Shown here: positions 1 through 12,300 of the stretch, piece after piece
Layout: every line of letters begins with the position of its first letter
Position numbering within the stretch: the first letter of the stretch is position 1
Origin: Diphasiastrum complanatum
Taxonomy: Eukaryota > Streptophyta > Lycopodiopsida > Lycopodiales > Lycopodiaceae
Direction: 5' to 3'
DNA length: 64,000 nt
Assembly (NCBI GenBank): GCA_029204225.1
Contig: CM055102.1
Location: forward strand, 47,646,870 to 47,710,869
Notes under the pieces: generated by a model
The model's input: only the letters and a program-made list of their open reading frames with translations
The model's database searches: none
Told to the model about the DNA's origin: nothing
Program-made: the position numbers and the translations under genes

Positions 1-465
1 GGAAAGGAAGAATATTTTTCTAGGAACTTAGAAGGTACATACGTAATGGTATGTGCGATAAGGCCCATTAAATGTGGTGAAGAGCTATTCATCAAATATA
101 AGGCCCCCATTGCGAATTTGGTGACAGTCCCTTAGCACCTGCGTATGTCTTTGGCGTTGGCATGTGTGGCAATGTGAAACCGCGACGAAGGAAGGCGAAA
201 AGGGATATAGACAAGAGGGGCAGGTGAGAATCGGTGAAAAGTCAGGAAATTTTTTTTGGCAACAACTAGCTATAGAAGAGGGGGGGGCAAAGAAAGTGTA
301 TATACAAATAGACTTAGGAAATAAAAGGAAAATAAAAAAGAGAAAATGGAATGAACGGTGAAAAACAAGAAAATAAAAGTAAGTCCTTTAATTCCTTTTG
401 TGGGACTTCTTTTTCTTTGATTCTTCTTTTCATCAAATACACGATACATATGATAGATAAATGCT
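1..465. other. No supported gene
   Basis: This stretch is purine-rich in places, with short G and A runs near 280 and 330. Short open frames exist on both strands, but none has recognisable motifs. It is probably the 3' continuation of the decayed element on the minus strand just to the right. Confidence 0.4.
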
Positions 466-1214
466 TCATGGAGCCTGTTCTAGCTGTTTTCCCTTCTTGT
501 CTTTCGCATCTCGGATCTGACGGTGGGTCATAGCGACCACGTGGACAAAACGAGACCACAAGGAGCTATACATTATGGATTTTGAGCAGATTGGGCCAAA
601 CACCGGGTGCATATTTCCCATTAATCCCATCATATACCATCTTTCCAACCTCGTGATATTGATGAAAGATGTTGACGATAGGCGATGGTAGGTCATCGGG
701 CTTCACATGAGCACCGCCTTTCTCCATTCTGGTTGAGGATGCAGAAGGACTATGACATTGGCTGGTGTCAGCCTTAGGATCTCATCTAGCTTTCTTGGCA
801 ATTTGTAGCCGCCTCTTATCGTAATATCTAGATATTTCTTAACGAAGAGGTCCGGCTATTTTGAATCAGGTACTATGAAAATCTTTTGGTACCAATGTTG
901 ATGTATGGCAGCGGGGTCATTTCAAGTGTTGTCAATGCGAGGAGGAACTATGAAGGTGGATGGAAGATCAGTTTTGGGGGCCGATGAAATGATTGGTGTT
1001 GGAGAAGCAGCATGAGGAGATGTGGTGTGAGGTGGTGAGGTGGCGTGAGGTGGTGAAGTGGCGCGAAGAGGAGAGGTGAGCTCGAGCCCACTAGACATGT
1101 TTGGATCGATTTGAAGGGTGGAGGTGGTGGTTTCGGCCTGTGTGACGTATTGAAGATCCTGGTCGAAGGTGCCATCTTCGCCAGTTTGGAGGTTGAAATG
1201 AGAGAATGTGAGTT
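466..1214 (-). pseudogene. Pro/Thr-rich decayed retroelement-like reading frame
   Basis: Read on the minus strand from about 1233, one frame stays coding-like for roughly 250 codons with only a few stops (TGA near 914, TAG near 870, TGA near 700). It starts with a low-complexity Ser/Pro/Thr/His segment (about 1090-970) and continues into a helical segment containing KIFIVPDSK, LFVKKYLDITIRGGYKL and LPRKLDEIL. After the last stop a neighbouring frame stays coding-like (PSPIVNIFHQYHEVGKM), which suggests a frameshift near 700. I do not recognise the domain. The Pro-rich plus helical layout recalls the decayed frames at 2040-3755 and 58041-60894, so all may derive from one retroelement type. The dispersed repeat at 1215-1770 adjoins it. 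Function is unknown. Confidence 0.35.
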
Positions 1215-1770
1215 GTGATGCGAAACAAAACAATCACGAATGAAATTCGGATGGAGTTCGGATATGATTGTTGGTCACTGCCTGCTATATCATTCTTACA
1301 ATCCTCCAGAATGTAGACAGACACTGCTGACCTACGTTTAAGGTAATTCAGCATTCAACAAGATTGAACATATGTGCGGATTAGATAAAACAAAGTGAAC
1401 GAGATGCACGAACAATAAGCATACAATAATTCAATCGAGATCAGATATTTTTTTTGGAATGATATGTGCATAACATCTACAACATTATCTATTGATCCTC
1501 TTGGTTTAAGCATTGTGTGACAGACTCACACAACGCATTGGCGTGAGAGAAGCAGTGTTCTCCCACGAACTGTGTCTCGCTTACCAGCGGACTTCTTGGA
1601 TCTCTATGGATCCTGCTTACAATTATCTCATTCTCTGGCGGACTTCTCTTTATTCTATATTTCTGTCTATCTATTTTTGTGTCTATGCTTTTAGTGCATC
1701 TAGAAATTGCATATATTCAGAGTAATATCTTGATTAGATAGATTAAACAATCTAAGACTAATCATAGATT
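1215..1770 (-). repeat. Dispersed LTR-like repeat, copy A
   Basis: The reverse complement of this segment aligns along its whole length with 32979-33546. Shared blocks include the end TTTCGCATCA, the segment GATATAGCAGGCAGTGACCA, the string around CTCTCACGCCAATGCG and the opening ATGATTAG...TAGATTGTTTA. A TATA-like stretch lies near 1650. Size, dispersion and lack of coding capacity fit a solo LTR or LTR fragment. No convincing target-site duplication was found, so the exact ends are uncertain. Confidence 0.6.
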
Positions 1771-2039
1771 AGAAGAGCGGTGGATTAGGCATGTCCTAAT
1801 GCTCTTCTGCTGACATCATCATATCATATCAGAGATTTGTACTTTACGGTACTTCTTTGATCTTCTCGATCCTTTCGTGCGTGAGGTGTCGAAAGTATTC
1901 AATATTCGGGTGTCGTGAACATTTTCTTTTCGCGTCGATCGACCTTCTTCTGTTGTTATGTTGTTCGCAAACATTTTGTCTTCGAGGAGGTATTCGTTTT
2001 TTAGGTCTTCGAGTTTTGTCAAGTTGGGAGTCGAAAGCT

Positions 2040-3755
2040 AGCAGAGCTTTGTAATAGAAACACTTTGTTTCTTCAAGTTGGAGTTGTTGGTGGATTCGAT
2101 GAATGGGAAGTCATAAATGGAGTAAGGATGCCAGATGGATGGATCTTGGACAATAGCAGTATATTGTGCCATGGTCGCGTTATAGCATAGAATGAGAGTG
2201 GCTAGACGGTATTGGTGGCAGTCATAATAGAGGGTGTGAAGTTCGTTATAGGCAAGGCGGAGGGCTTCTGGGAGGGTGGCCATGGCGATGCATTTGACGG
2301 CTTCTCTTGTGCTCCTGCAGGCTTGTACTCCAGCACGTACCGTACCTAAATTTGTTGTGAAGATGAAGGGATGAACGGAGGTGGAACAAAGAGAGGGGAT
2401 TCATCCATGTGATCTAGCTCCAATTGGAAGTGTCGATCTTGAGGAATATTAATGATGGCGCAAAGGCCTACAACAAAGCGGTCCGGAGAACTCCCGGAAA
2501 CATCGTAGAAGTAGCCAAAGTCCTTAACTTGGACAAAGCCAATAAGGATGGCAAGAACAAAAATATTTTTACTGGCCTCCGATGCAAACTGATAAATGCG
2601 AAGAAGTTCGTAATTATAGAGAGGGGAGCTGGGAAAGATAGAGAAAAATAAGAAAAAGCTAATCTAATAAGATACTAGAAAAAAAAAAGGAAGATTGTTG
2701 TCTAGAGCAGTGGAGAACTCTAGCACGTCGGTGAATTGCTTCGTAAGGACTCTCAACTCATTGTCAGTGTCTTTGAGAGCCTAGTCGTCCTCTTGGAGCG
2801 TGGCATGTAGGGTTGCCAGCTCGGTATCTTTGGTCGTGAGCGTGGCCTCATGAGATATTTGCTGATCCCAGTACAACTAGATAGACCTGACTGAGCGATT
2901 CTTGTAATACTCAACCCTCTTCCTTTGGAGTTTTTGAGTAGCCGGTGTGTCCTCTTCAATGTTGTGGACCATGTCATCGAGTGCAGTCTGGATTGCCTGC
3001 ACTTGTTGTTCGGCTTGTTGAACCTTGAGCACTAGGGCTGCAAAGTTCTCCTGGTCTCTCTGCGTTGCCGTCTTCTCCTTGGCGATATTGCACTCCAAAG
3101 TATAAATATAATCTCTGAGAGATCTCTCGTTGGCCTTGAGAGACTCTCACTCCAACTCCAGCTCCCTTGATTTACTAGGTGTTGGCGGCCGCTGGTAGGT
3201 CTATCAGGTTGTCTTCTCTTCATCAAGCTCAGCCTTGAGGTTGAGCATGAGCTGATTATGCTACTGAGCTATCTGATCCGCTTTGTAGAGCTGGTCCTAC
3301 AATTTTTGGACCTAGGCCTGGCTCTCTGCTTTCTCTCTTTTTTTAACTACGTAACCTGATCAGTCAAGGCCTACAACTTTTGCCTTGACACCAATTGGCC
3401 GCGAGATTGCTCAGTCGCTCATTCATTGAGCAGTTGGTGAAGTTGTTGTTGGAGGCTTGGTAAGGTGGTCCAGCAACCCAACGCCTGAGTATTCCAGCTT
3501 GACGAAGGTGGCATGGTTAGAACGGGGGGTGGGAGTGGTACAGTAAGGGTTACGGTGGTGATGGGAGGAATTGCAGTAGTCGCGATGGTGGTGATGGTGG
3601 GGGTGATTATGGCGGAAATGACAAAAATGGGATGAACAGAAGAGGACGTGAGTGGAATGGTGACTGTAATGGGGGATGACGTGGTGATGGCGAGTGTAAA
3701 TGTCAACTTCAAAATATTCTCTCACTTCGGCTAGGCATTTCCTCTTTTCACACAC
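2040..3755 (-). pseudogene. Decayed coiled-coil reading frame of an unplaced retroelement
   Basis: On the minus strand a Thr/Pro-rich opening (about 3712-3490) leads into a Gln/Glu/Lys-rich coiled coil (about 3480-2700, for example KVQQAEQQVQAIQTALDDM). A further coding-like stretch (about 2640-2350, with LLRIYQFASEASKN) and a helical tail (2283-2038, with LHTLYYDCHQYRLATL) follow. The coiled coil is broken by about eleven in-frame stops, most of them TAG at positions where CAG (Gln) would suit the heptads, and by one or two small frameshifts. No protease, reverse transcriptase or integrase motifs lie beside it. A gag-like or accessory retroelement protein is the best guess; the family is not recognised. 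Confidence 0.45.
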
Positions 3756-4579
3756 TTGTCACATTTTTCAGGACTTCGCATTTTTCAGGAAATGGTTTTG
3801 GGGCGTGAATGGACAACGTGAGTAATAGAATGCAAGGAAAGCAAAGTGGACAATGACAGGCAACTAGAGGTTGTTGATATAGTACGTTCTTTTAGTCACT
3901 ACAGATTAGATTAATTATCTCTCTCTCTATTTTTATATAAAGGATCAATGTGAGGGAGATATCTATGTGTAAGTTAGTATATGATACTAGCTATTTGTAA
4001 GAGGGAGTAACTCTCTTGCGATGATGCACTGTTTGAGATCCAAACAACGCCCAAGTATTGATGTATAGACTAAATTTTGATAATATAAAAATGTAAGAGT
4101 GCATTAGATGCAATATTCTACAAGTGTTATTTGTCTTAATGATTATCTCTTCCGCCCATTACTTCCATTGTCTTGCAGTAAATCTATAATTGTTATCTAC
4201 CATGTGTTGCAGCGAGAGAAACTAGATAATTCTTGTTTCTACAAATTTAGGTGTCTAGCCACTGATCTGAGCGATGCCATTCTAGCATGGATAGTTATAG
4301 CTTTTGAGCGTCAGTTCAGAGATTAAAAATATCATTTGTTTGAACGATGCTTTCCAAGTGGAGAACAAAAGTGAGTATGTTTTGGAACCAATTGTTGCAT
4401 CTTGAACAAACTGCTACCAGTCGTGTGAAGATTTGAGCATACCATCGCTGTCTCTAGCTAGTTTATAGATCACCATCACTGTCAAAGGGATCATCATTGC
4501 TTCAAAATCATTGTTTGAAGCCAAGTATCATTGCTAACTAAGTCAGAAGCAAAGAAGGGTTGCCTCGCTGCAGCTGGAT
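3756..4579. other. No supported gene; possible LTR-like sequence
   Basis: AT-rich DNA with a short CT run near 3920-3932 and a TATATAAAG-like stretch near 3936, which may be an LTR promoter remnant beside the decayed element on the left. No protein or RNA motif was recognised. Confidence 0.3.
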
Positions 4580-5215
4580 TTGTCAAAGTATTGGATTACA
4601 AAAGCTCTTATAGATTCTAAGCAAGTGTTTATAGCTCTATTGTTATGCTCAAAGAAAGACAATCAAGACATTCACCAGTCTTTCAGAATGAGGACTATTT
4701 GGCACCGACATTCCATGAATCTGATTCCGAAATTGAATGGCTACCTTCAAAATCCGATCTGTGAATCATTTCAATTTGATTTGAGAGCTCTCGAGAATGT
4801 TTTCATTATTGACAATGATCCAATGGAGTATGAGGTATTAGATATGGATACTATTAGAAATGAAAAGATTTCATTACTCCATGAAGATCTTACTTGTATC
4901 AATATTCTAGATTATTGATTGATGCCTCATGGATCCATTTTACTAGAGATTAAAGTGGCTTCTGTTAAAGAACCTCATTCATATAAATTCTCTAGAACTC
5001 AACTACCAATATTTAATTCACGTGCATATTCAAGATGCAAAAATGTGAATAGAGATTGGGAATATGTTCTAAATCAACCAACACTCTACAAGAAACTAAT
5101 TTTAAAATATACCATCAATCTGTATCAGATTCTTTGGAGAGATTTACATTGCTCAGTAGATTCAAATATGATCAATGTTCTATTGAGTAATGTCAACAAT
5201 GATTATCTAATCTAG
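4580..5215 (+). CDS. Two abutting unrecognised reading frames
   Basis: Two frames of 112 and 98 codons lie end to end (4580-4918 and 4919-5215). The first contains NLIPKLNGYLQN and DNDPMEYEVLDMDTI; the second contains SRCKNVNRDWEYVL and LKYTINLYQILW. Composition looks more coding-like than the AT-rich flanks, and traces continue to about 5320. No domain was recognised and no promoter is evident. It could be a decayed transposon protein or chance open DNA. Confidence 0.2.
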
Positions 5216-8200
5216 GAGAACCAAAATAGCAAAACTATCATTTCCATGGCTCAACCTTGGAATACATACATGTTTTCACTTGAGTCAATGTTTCAAGCAT
5301 ATTCATGGCTAGTTAGGGTCATCAAAAATTTGTGAAAAGAATTATTATTTAAAGTCCAAATTAAACAATATTGAGCATGTCCATGAAACGCTTTTCAATG
5401 GAGTTGATTCGTGTTGGCCAAATTTGAATGAAAATTTGTCCAGATTTGAAGAGTTAAATATTCGGCCAAGATATGCTTCATCAAGCATTCGAGTGACATG
5501 CTTAATGCCAACTATCTCGCATGGAGCATTTATTCATTCATGATTATAGATGCTAATGGATCAATTGTAATCTTCTTCATGAAATTGGTTAAACATGGAT
5601 TGCCAACTATGACAGGAGAACCAGATGTAATGCAAAAATATGAATCCAAGGGAATTGGATAAAACATCCAATTTGGTATGATGTTGAGGAAGCAAACAAA
5701 ACAGGATATTGCAACGATACACTCTGTCAATTCCATGCAGAATGGTTGTCAAAAAGCAACATGGTGCTTTATCAATCTCTTCTTCGGCCATCATTTTTCT
5801 TTCATGGGAACATGGATTACAAATTGAAGCTAACAAATGGATTCACTTTAATAGCTTTGGATATATAATGATGCAATAAGTTTTGGACATGGCATACTCA
5901 ATAATAATTACTTAGCTGAGGTGATCAAGTTGATCAGACAAGCGTCTTCGTTTTTTATGACAAATTAAGAAACTAATAAAGAAACAAAAATGGTCAATCA
6001 ATCGTTGGAATGTATGTAATTGAATTTAGTTATAATGCCACAGTGACTCATGTATCAATTGGCATGACACATTTTATGTGTTACATATTATCAATTAGTA
6101 TAATTTATTAATGACAAAAGTTATAGTTCCAACAAATATGGTAGACCAAATTCAATAATTTTAAAAGCTAATTGGGAGCACATCAAGACAGCACAATAAC
6201 ATTTGTCGATAAGAAAAGAATTTTCCATGAGTTTTTAGAAAGGAAGATTTTGTATACTTAACTTTATCATTATACTTGATTGAAAAAAAAACAAGTCAAT
6301 TAAAACTTAGCTCTAAAATTATATAGACCTTCCAAAATTTTGAAAAGAATTAGTGAATTGAGTTATGAATTCAATTTTTCTCACTGTTGTTTAGCCACCT
6401 TTGAATAATAAAGTAGAAATGGTTTTGGAACCAACTAAAGCTGGTGGATATCAAGATAAGGTATTACGAAAGAACAAGATTTGATTCAATGGAAAAACCT
6501 ACCCGTGAAAGACAACGCTTGGGTTAACAAATCTTTTGTGCAACAAATTTCACATTTGTTACCATGAAGTTGTTGGACATGACATCTTCAACCAAGAAGC
6601 TTAACATTATCGATTTGGAGCATTTAAAATTCTAATGACAAAATGTTTTAATAGAAAAAGTGTGATATCTTAAATACATAAAGCTTTCAATACAACAAAA
6701 AAATAACAATTGTAAACTTTGTTGGGTCCAAAAGTAAGAATGAAAGTACTTTTCTTTTTAGACATCAAAAGTGCTTCAAATAAAAATAATATTCTTTTTC
6801 ATGTGAACGAAAGCCAGTGGAATCTTTCATGCTAGATTCATGTGCCAAATCCACATCTTCCTTGAAGCTTATTCGATGCTTTGTAATGATTTACTCATGT
6901 CTAGTGTGATCTCATAAAGATTCTTGTCTATTTGTTATCTTGTGCCTAAAGCAACATAAATGCCTTGTATTTTCTTTTGCTTATAGCTTTAATTTTATTC
7001 TTATTACTATTTTCTTGGAATTGCCACATGACGGTGAGATGAGACACAACAGAATCACTCTTCTTCTCCAAACAACAATTTCATTTTCCTCCAAAAAGCT
7101 TAATAATAGCCTTCCATAATTATTATGCATGCAAAAGGCAAAACTACCACTACATTGCAATGACTTGAAATGATGATTCATGGCAAATTCCAAGCAAATG
7201 AGCCACCAATAGAAAAGGAATGAATAATGCTTTGCCAATTTCACTAAATTCTAACATGCTATCAACTTTGAGCTATGAGCAATAACCCTTATCATGTTCT
7301 TGCTCTACAACAACACTGATCCACATTCTTGAACAAGAAAGATCCATACATATGTATAGCAAAGATATGGTTCTCTCTACTATACCTACATGATCATTAT
7401 TGTTGTCTCATAAGTGCCACATTATAGATTTCTTAAGGTTTCATGACTAGAAGATTTGGTTCAACACAATGCTCTATTTGTTTATGGGTGGGAGATTATT
7501 ATAACTCATTAGTGCTTTTGAATACTTTTGTTGAGAGCATCTTTTTTTTATGTACATTTGTATACATTTATACTGGTTAATACAAGGGAAGAAAGAAAGT
7601 CTCAAACTATCAGCACCATGCTCAACGCGAACCAAATGCTACAACATCCCTAATCGCTATTTCAAAGCCCAAGAAGGCTAGGTTAGGTTGCATGCACAAA
7701 CATATGTCCACACTAGCCCAACACACTACGTTTCTATCATTTCTCTACAGGTGAAGGATAGACTTGGTCACAATGAAAGTAGCAGAGAGCAAAGCTAATT
7801 ACATGAAGTCCCTATTTTATCAAAAAAAGATTTAAGAACAATACATTTCATCATGTTGACCTGCTCAAAACCGAGACATATTACATGACTGTTGGGGCAC
7901 AATGCACCACTATAATGTCACCCATGATAGACATAGTGTGTTTTATCAACGCTAGTTGGTCCACCTCCACATTTAGGGCCATTGACTAACCCTATTATGC
8001 ATTGACTAACAATACAAGTAGGGCCAATTCCATGATACACATTAGTACTAGAAGCAAATATAGAATAACCTTGAATTGATTATGTAGTTCAATGCACCAT
8101 TGCTCGTTAAGAAAGCAAACACGTACAATAGAACAAAAAACAAGTCAAAATTAAAGATTTTTCGACTACCAATTGAACAAAAGATGGGTGAAAATCCTTA

Positions 8201-9253
8201 AATGGGACAGAAGATAGCTGTATAGCACATAACCACAAAGAATTTCAATTCAAACCAGTTGGAACTTGGAACCAATTCAAATCTATCGATTTTTTTTTAC
8301 ATTGGTTTCCAACTGTCACCGAGTTGCTGGAAATTTGTGCATAATGAGTAGGATTGCTAAATTTAGAATCTTTTCACATTTTGGACATCAGTCACTATAT
8401 CACTCATTTTCCCATTTCTATCTCTATGTAGTAGTACTATCACTAACTTGAGCATTTAACATGATAATCCCAATTCCACAAAACATCTAACATACATTTT
8501 CCAAAAAATGAATGCACAATTTTTTCTTGTTTTTTGAATTCAATCAGATTAATTTAAATCTTTTTGGAATCTGATCATATCCATTCAAATCTGGACTCAA
8601 CTCTGACCATGATATAGCAAGCTGCAAAAATGCAATATATTTACAACATTGAGACCAGCGGTTTTTATTTATAGGGAGGGGAGAGGAATAATATTTAGGT
8701 AGCTATGTCATTTGAAGTTACTCATGACTTCTTAATCCAATCTATGAAAGTCAAATATGTTGTAAAATCCAAGTTTATCACTTTTGAACATGTGGTCAGG
8801 TACGTTCATATGTGAGTTTTTCATAGGACATGGAAGATTCTTGAAGTCTATAGTCAAACAACTATTTTCTGGGCTCATTTGTTATGTTTGTATTTTAGAG
8901 TCTTGAGTACTGCATGGAAGAGACTAAGTGGCACACTTCCTTTGTAGGAAGTCATCACAATGCAATCTAATGTCAAAGTCCCTTCGTTTTGGCATTACTG
9001 GTACTTTCACAGCTTCTTTACGTTATGATGTATAAACTGATTTCAATGTGTAGCTTTATATCTGCTACTTTACAATCTTCCCAGATGCTGTGAGTACTCA
9101 TCACGTAAATTTGCAACCAACACTGAAAAGGATGACTAATCAAAAGAAGGGACAGAGTGCTCTAGCTTCAAAGACATGTTTTTGCTTGCCTAAACCAGCT
9201 TCAATGCAGATACCTACAGAAAAGTGGGAGCCGTATGCAGCTTTTAAAGGTTA
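5216..9253. other. About 4 kb without a supported gene
   Basis: AT-rich single-copy-looking DNA. Short frames occur near 5530-5836, 6981-7244 and 9090-9368, but they lack motifs and the last one lies antisense to a real exon. The right end should contain the 3' untranslated region of the minus-strand gene that stops at 9254. No clear polyadenylation signal could be assigned. Confidence 0.4.
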
Positions 9254-9328
9254 TCACTTGTTCCGTTCAAGCCACTCCAATATCCCTTTTTCTGCTTCTG
9301 AAGGCTGGCCTTTTTTTCTTATCGAACC
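9254..9328 (-). CDS. PsaN-like gene, exon 4 with stop
   Basis: Acceptor TTTGAGCAG| is followed by 24 codons (GSIRKKGQPSEAEKGILEWL...) and TGA at 9256-9254. Confidence 0.78.
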   Translation of the reverse strand, partial: GSIRKKGQPSEAEKGILEWLERNK

Positions 9329-12300
9329 CTGCTCAAAAAACAATATGTTAGTACAAAATTTTCTCTAAGTAACTGAAAAGATCTATTTTCAATACAGTAA
9401 CCAAAATTGAATTTTCCATGAACGAGAAGCATTGGGTAAGGCCCCTTGGACAAACACCTCCATGATTTCTGCTAGTTCACTTTATCAAGGTATTATTGGC
9501 ATAATGCCCTGGACCTGGCCCAGGCAGGACAATACAGCCATAATCACCCGGGCAAGTGAAAATGTCAGTGTTTTGAACCTGTCCTCGAGATCCCACCGTT
9601 GAACAACTTTACCCCTTTCATTATTCATATGCAGTTCCTCAAATTTGTGTTTTTGAAATGGACTACATCAGCTGTTGGCCAATTGTTTGTTAAGTATAAA
9701 AGTCAACAAAGAGTCAAAAGACCCAAGTGATTAACTTGTGGGTACCTCGACAAACTCAAAATAATCCTTGTAGTTGCGTTTGTAGTAAGCATCCCGTCTC
9801 TGCATTGAGCACATGTTGACGACTTAGAATATCACAAAATGAATGTGAACAGAAAGAGTATTTCAACATGCAGGTGCATTTGAAACTAAGAAGCAAAACT
9901 GAGAACATTGTTCTGTAATTAGAAAAAAAAGCTAGCATGTGAGTCATGACATATGGTTAGGCTTGTTAACAGTCAAAATGTTAAACTTGCACCCTTTGAT
10001 ATTATCTTCTGGGAATTTAACAGAGTCCATAGAAGCTGTAAAGAATGAGGTGCTGAGAAACACCGAATTTTGCAGAAGAAAAACACTCTTGATTTGCCGC
10101 TGACATTAAGCTTCCTTTCTACATCCTTTTATGGCAAAGATCAGTGGAAAAGAGCAAGCAATAAACCAGCAGCGAAAAGTTTTACTTTACCTTAGAAACC
10201 AGATACCAATGGAGATTGATGGGAAACTAAAAATCTCTTGGGTCTTCAAAAGTCACCTGAATATTACAAAAAGTATACATAACGGGGAATATGAAAGCAA
10301 ACCTCCTTGTCGTATTTGGCCTTGTTGGCACGAGACTTTTCTAGCAATTCTGGTGTACATACAAAAAGAAACGTTAGTTAGGCTGGAGAACTGACACTGT
10401 TCCTCCTTGGTGAGAAAATGCTATTTCCAACAACGGAAGTAATATTATAAGCATCAACAGCTTTTGGCATCCAGATTCTAAATACAGTTGAATACTTTTC
10501 TCCAGCAAGAAAATACTGTGCCAAGATTCATGCAAAATGCCAGACCACCGACAAAATACCCAAAAACTTTAACAGAGCTAACCCAATAGAAAAGTTTTTA
10601 AATTTAGATTAGCATGATTCTTGACATTATGTGACTATGGATCCTCAACCTCTGGATGTGTCAAGCAGGATTTTGATTGATGCTATTTTTGAAAATAGAG
10701 CCTCTAGGTGGACAACGCGATTTTTACAAAGTGGTTTCATTTGCTCATACGAAGGACCCCTTGCACATCACTAAGCCTTCAAACCAGAATATAACAATTT
10801 TGAGGAATACTGGAAAGTGGTGGAAGGCTGCAATTTCAGCCATGGACTTTATCAACATTCATTGATCGCACCATGTAATATGACGCATACTACTGTACTC
10901 TTTGGTGAACTTAAAGTGATCATCCTGATTCACAGCAATGCCATACTTCTCAATTTTGAAACATTAACCAGTATTCCACTATATTGGCACAGGAACTTGA
11001 GGAACATAATGGTTGAAAAAAAAAGTGCAGCTGAAGACAAGGTATGCCGCAGGTTTAAAAAAAGAAACTGCATTTATGAAATTTGAAGTTGAAATTAATA
11101 TATGTCACATCATCATGCCATTGACACTTCAAAGATAGACAGTCTTAAAGTTCACTGTTCATCCTTTAAGACCTCAGCTACTCAGCCATATCTGACCTCA
11201 GGTTGTGTAACCATGGGTATTTAGTTATTTAGGCCATCTTAAGTTTGTCTTAAGTTCAGTTGGACCCAATTCATGTACTGACTCGTGGGTCCTTAAGGGT
11301 CTAATTTTGTTTAGGGGCCCTATCTTGACTTTTGGGGATGCCCTACATTTAGTAAATGGTTAAGCTTAGGGTTTGTTGGCATTTGGCCACATCTAGGTAG
11401 AGTACTTAGATGCTCATTGTGTATTCCATTTTAACAGTTTGGCTAAGCATTGCTCTCCATTGCTTGTGTTGCTGTTTTCTCTCTCTCTCTCTCTCTTAGA
11501 GTTGGGCGCCCAGCCTCTTCTCTCTTGTTTTCTGTAGAGATTGATTGATAACTAGATCTTGGTGACTTGACTCTTGCTTTCCTACATGGTATCAGAGCTA
11601 CCGGATCTGTAGCAAGCTTGTTTGTTGGCGCCCTACCAGAGCTTCTCTGCTTTTTGTTGTGAAATTTCAGCATCATGCTTTCCAAGTGGAGTTTGGATCA
11701 GCTTTTTTGTCTCTTTTCAGGTTGAAGGAGGGCGCCCATCAGGGGGTAAAAGTGATGAAGTACTTGGATCCTCCAACTGACATGGATTCATGGGTCCCCA
11801 TTTGTCGCTATGTATTAGATCGATTACTTCAGATGACCTGTCCAATCCTCCGACTGGAAATGGCTCTTTGTGCTGCTTTCCAAACATGCACGCTTCGCAT
11901 GTGTCAATGGCCTCCTCTGGTCTATAGTCGAACCCCCTAAGCATTCCATCCTTTGCAAGTCTTTGCAAACTGCGTCCTCCGAGATGTCCTAACCTCCTAT
12001 GCCAGAGGTTGTTTACCTTGCTTGAGCTAAGTGTCACGCAAGCCATGGATCTTTCCTCAGCTCCTCCTTGGAGTTGATAAAGTCCTCCAATGCGAAACCC
12101 AATTCCTATTGGAACTCCTTCTCTCTGGATGCTGCATCCGTCCCTTTTGAATAACACATCCAGTCCAACGTCAGTGATTCGTGCCACTGACATCCAAGTT
12201 TTTTGCCAGATTCGGGACGAACAGATAGTCTGTCAAAGTTATGCTCCTTCCCTGACCAAGCCATATACAGACGGTTCATCTTCCAACTGCGTCGACCTTT

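Noticed and set aside
9090-9368. Plus-strand frame of 92 codons
   Set aside because: It overlaps exon 4 of the minus-strand PsaN-like gene and has no motif.
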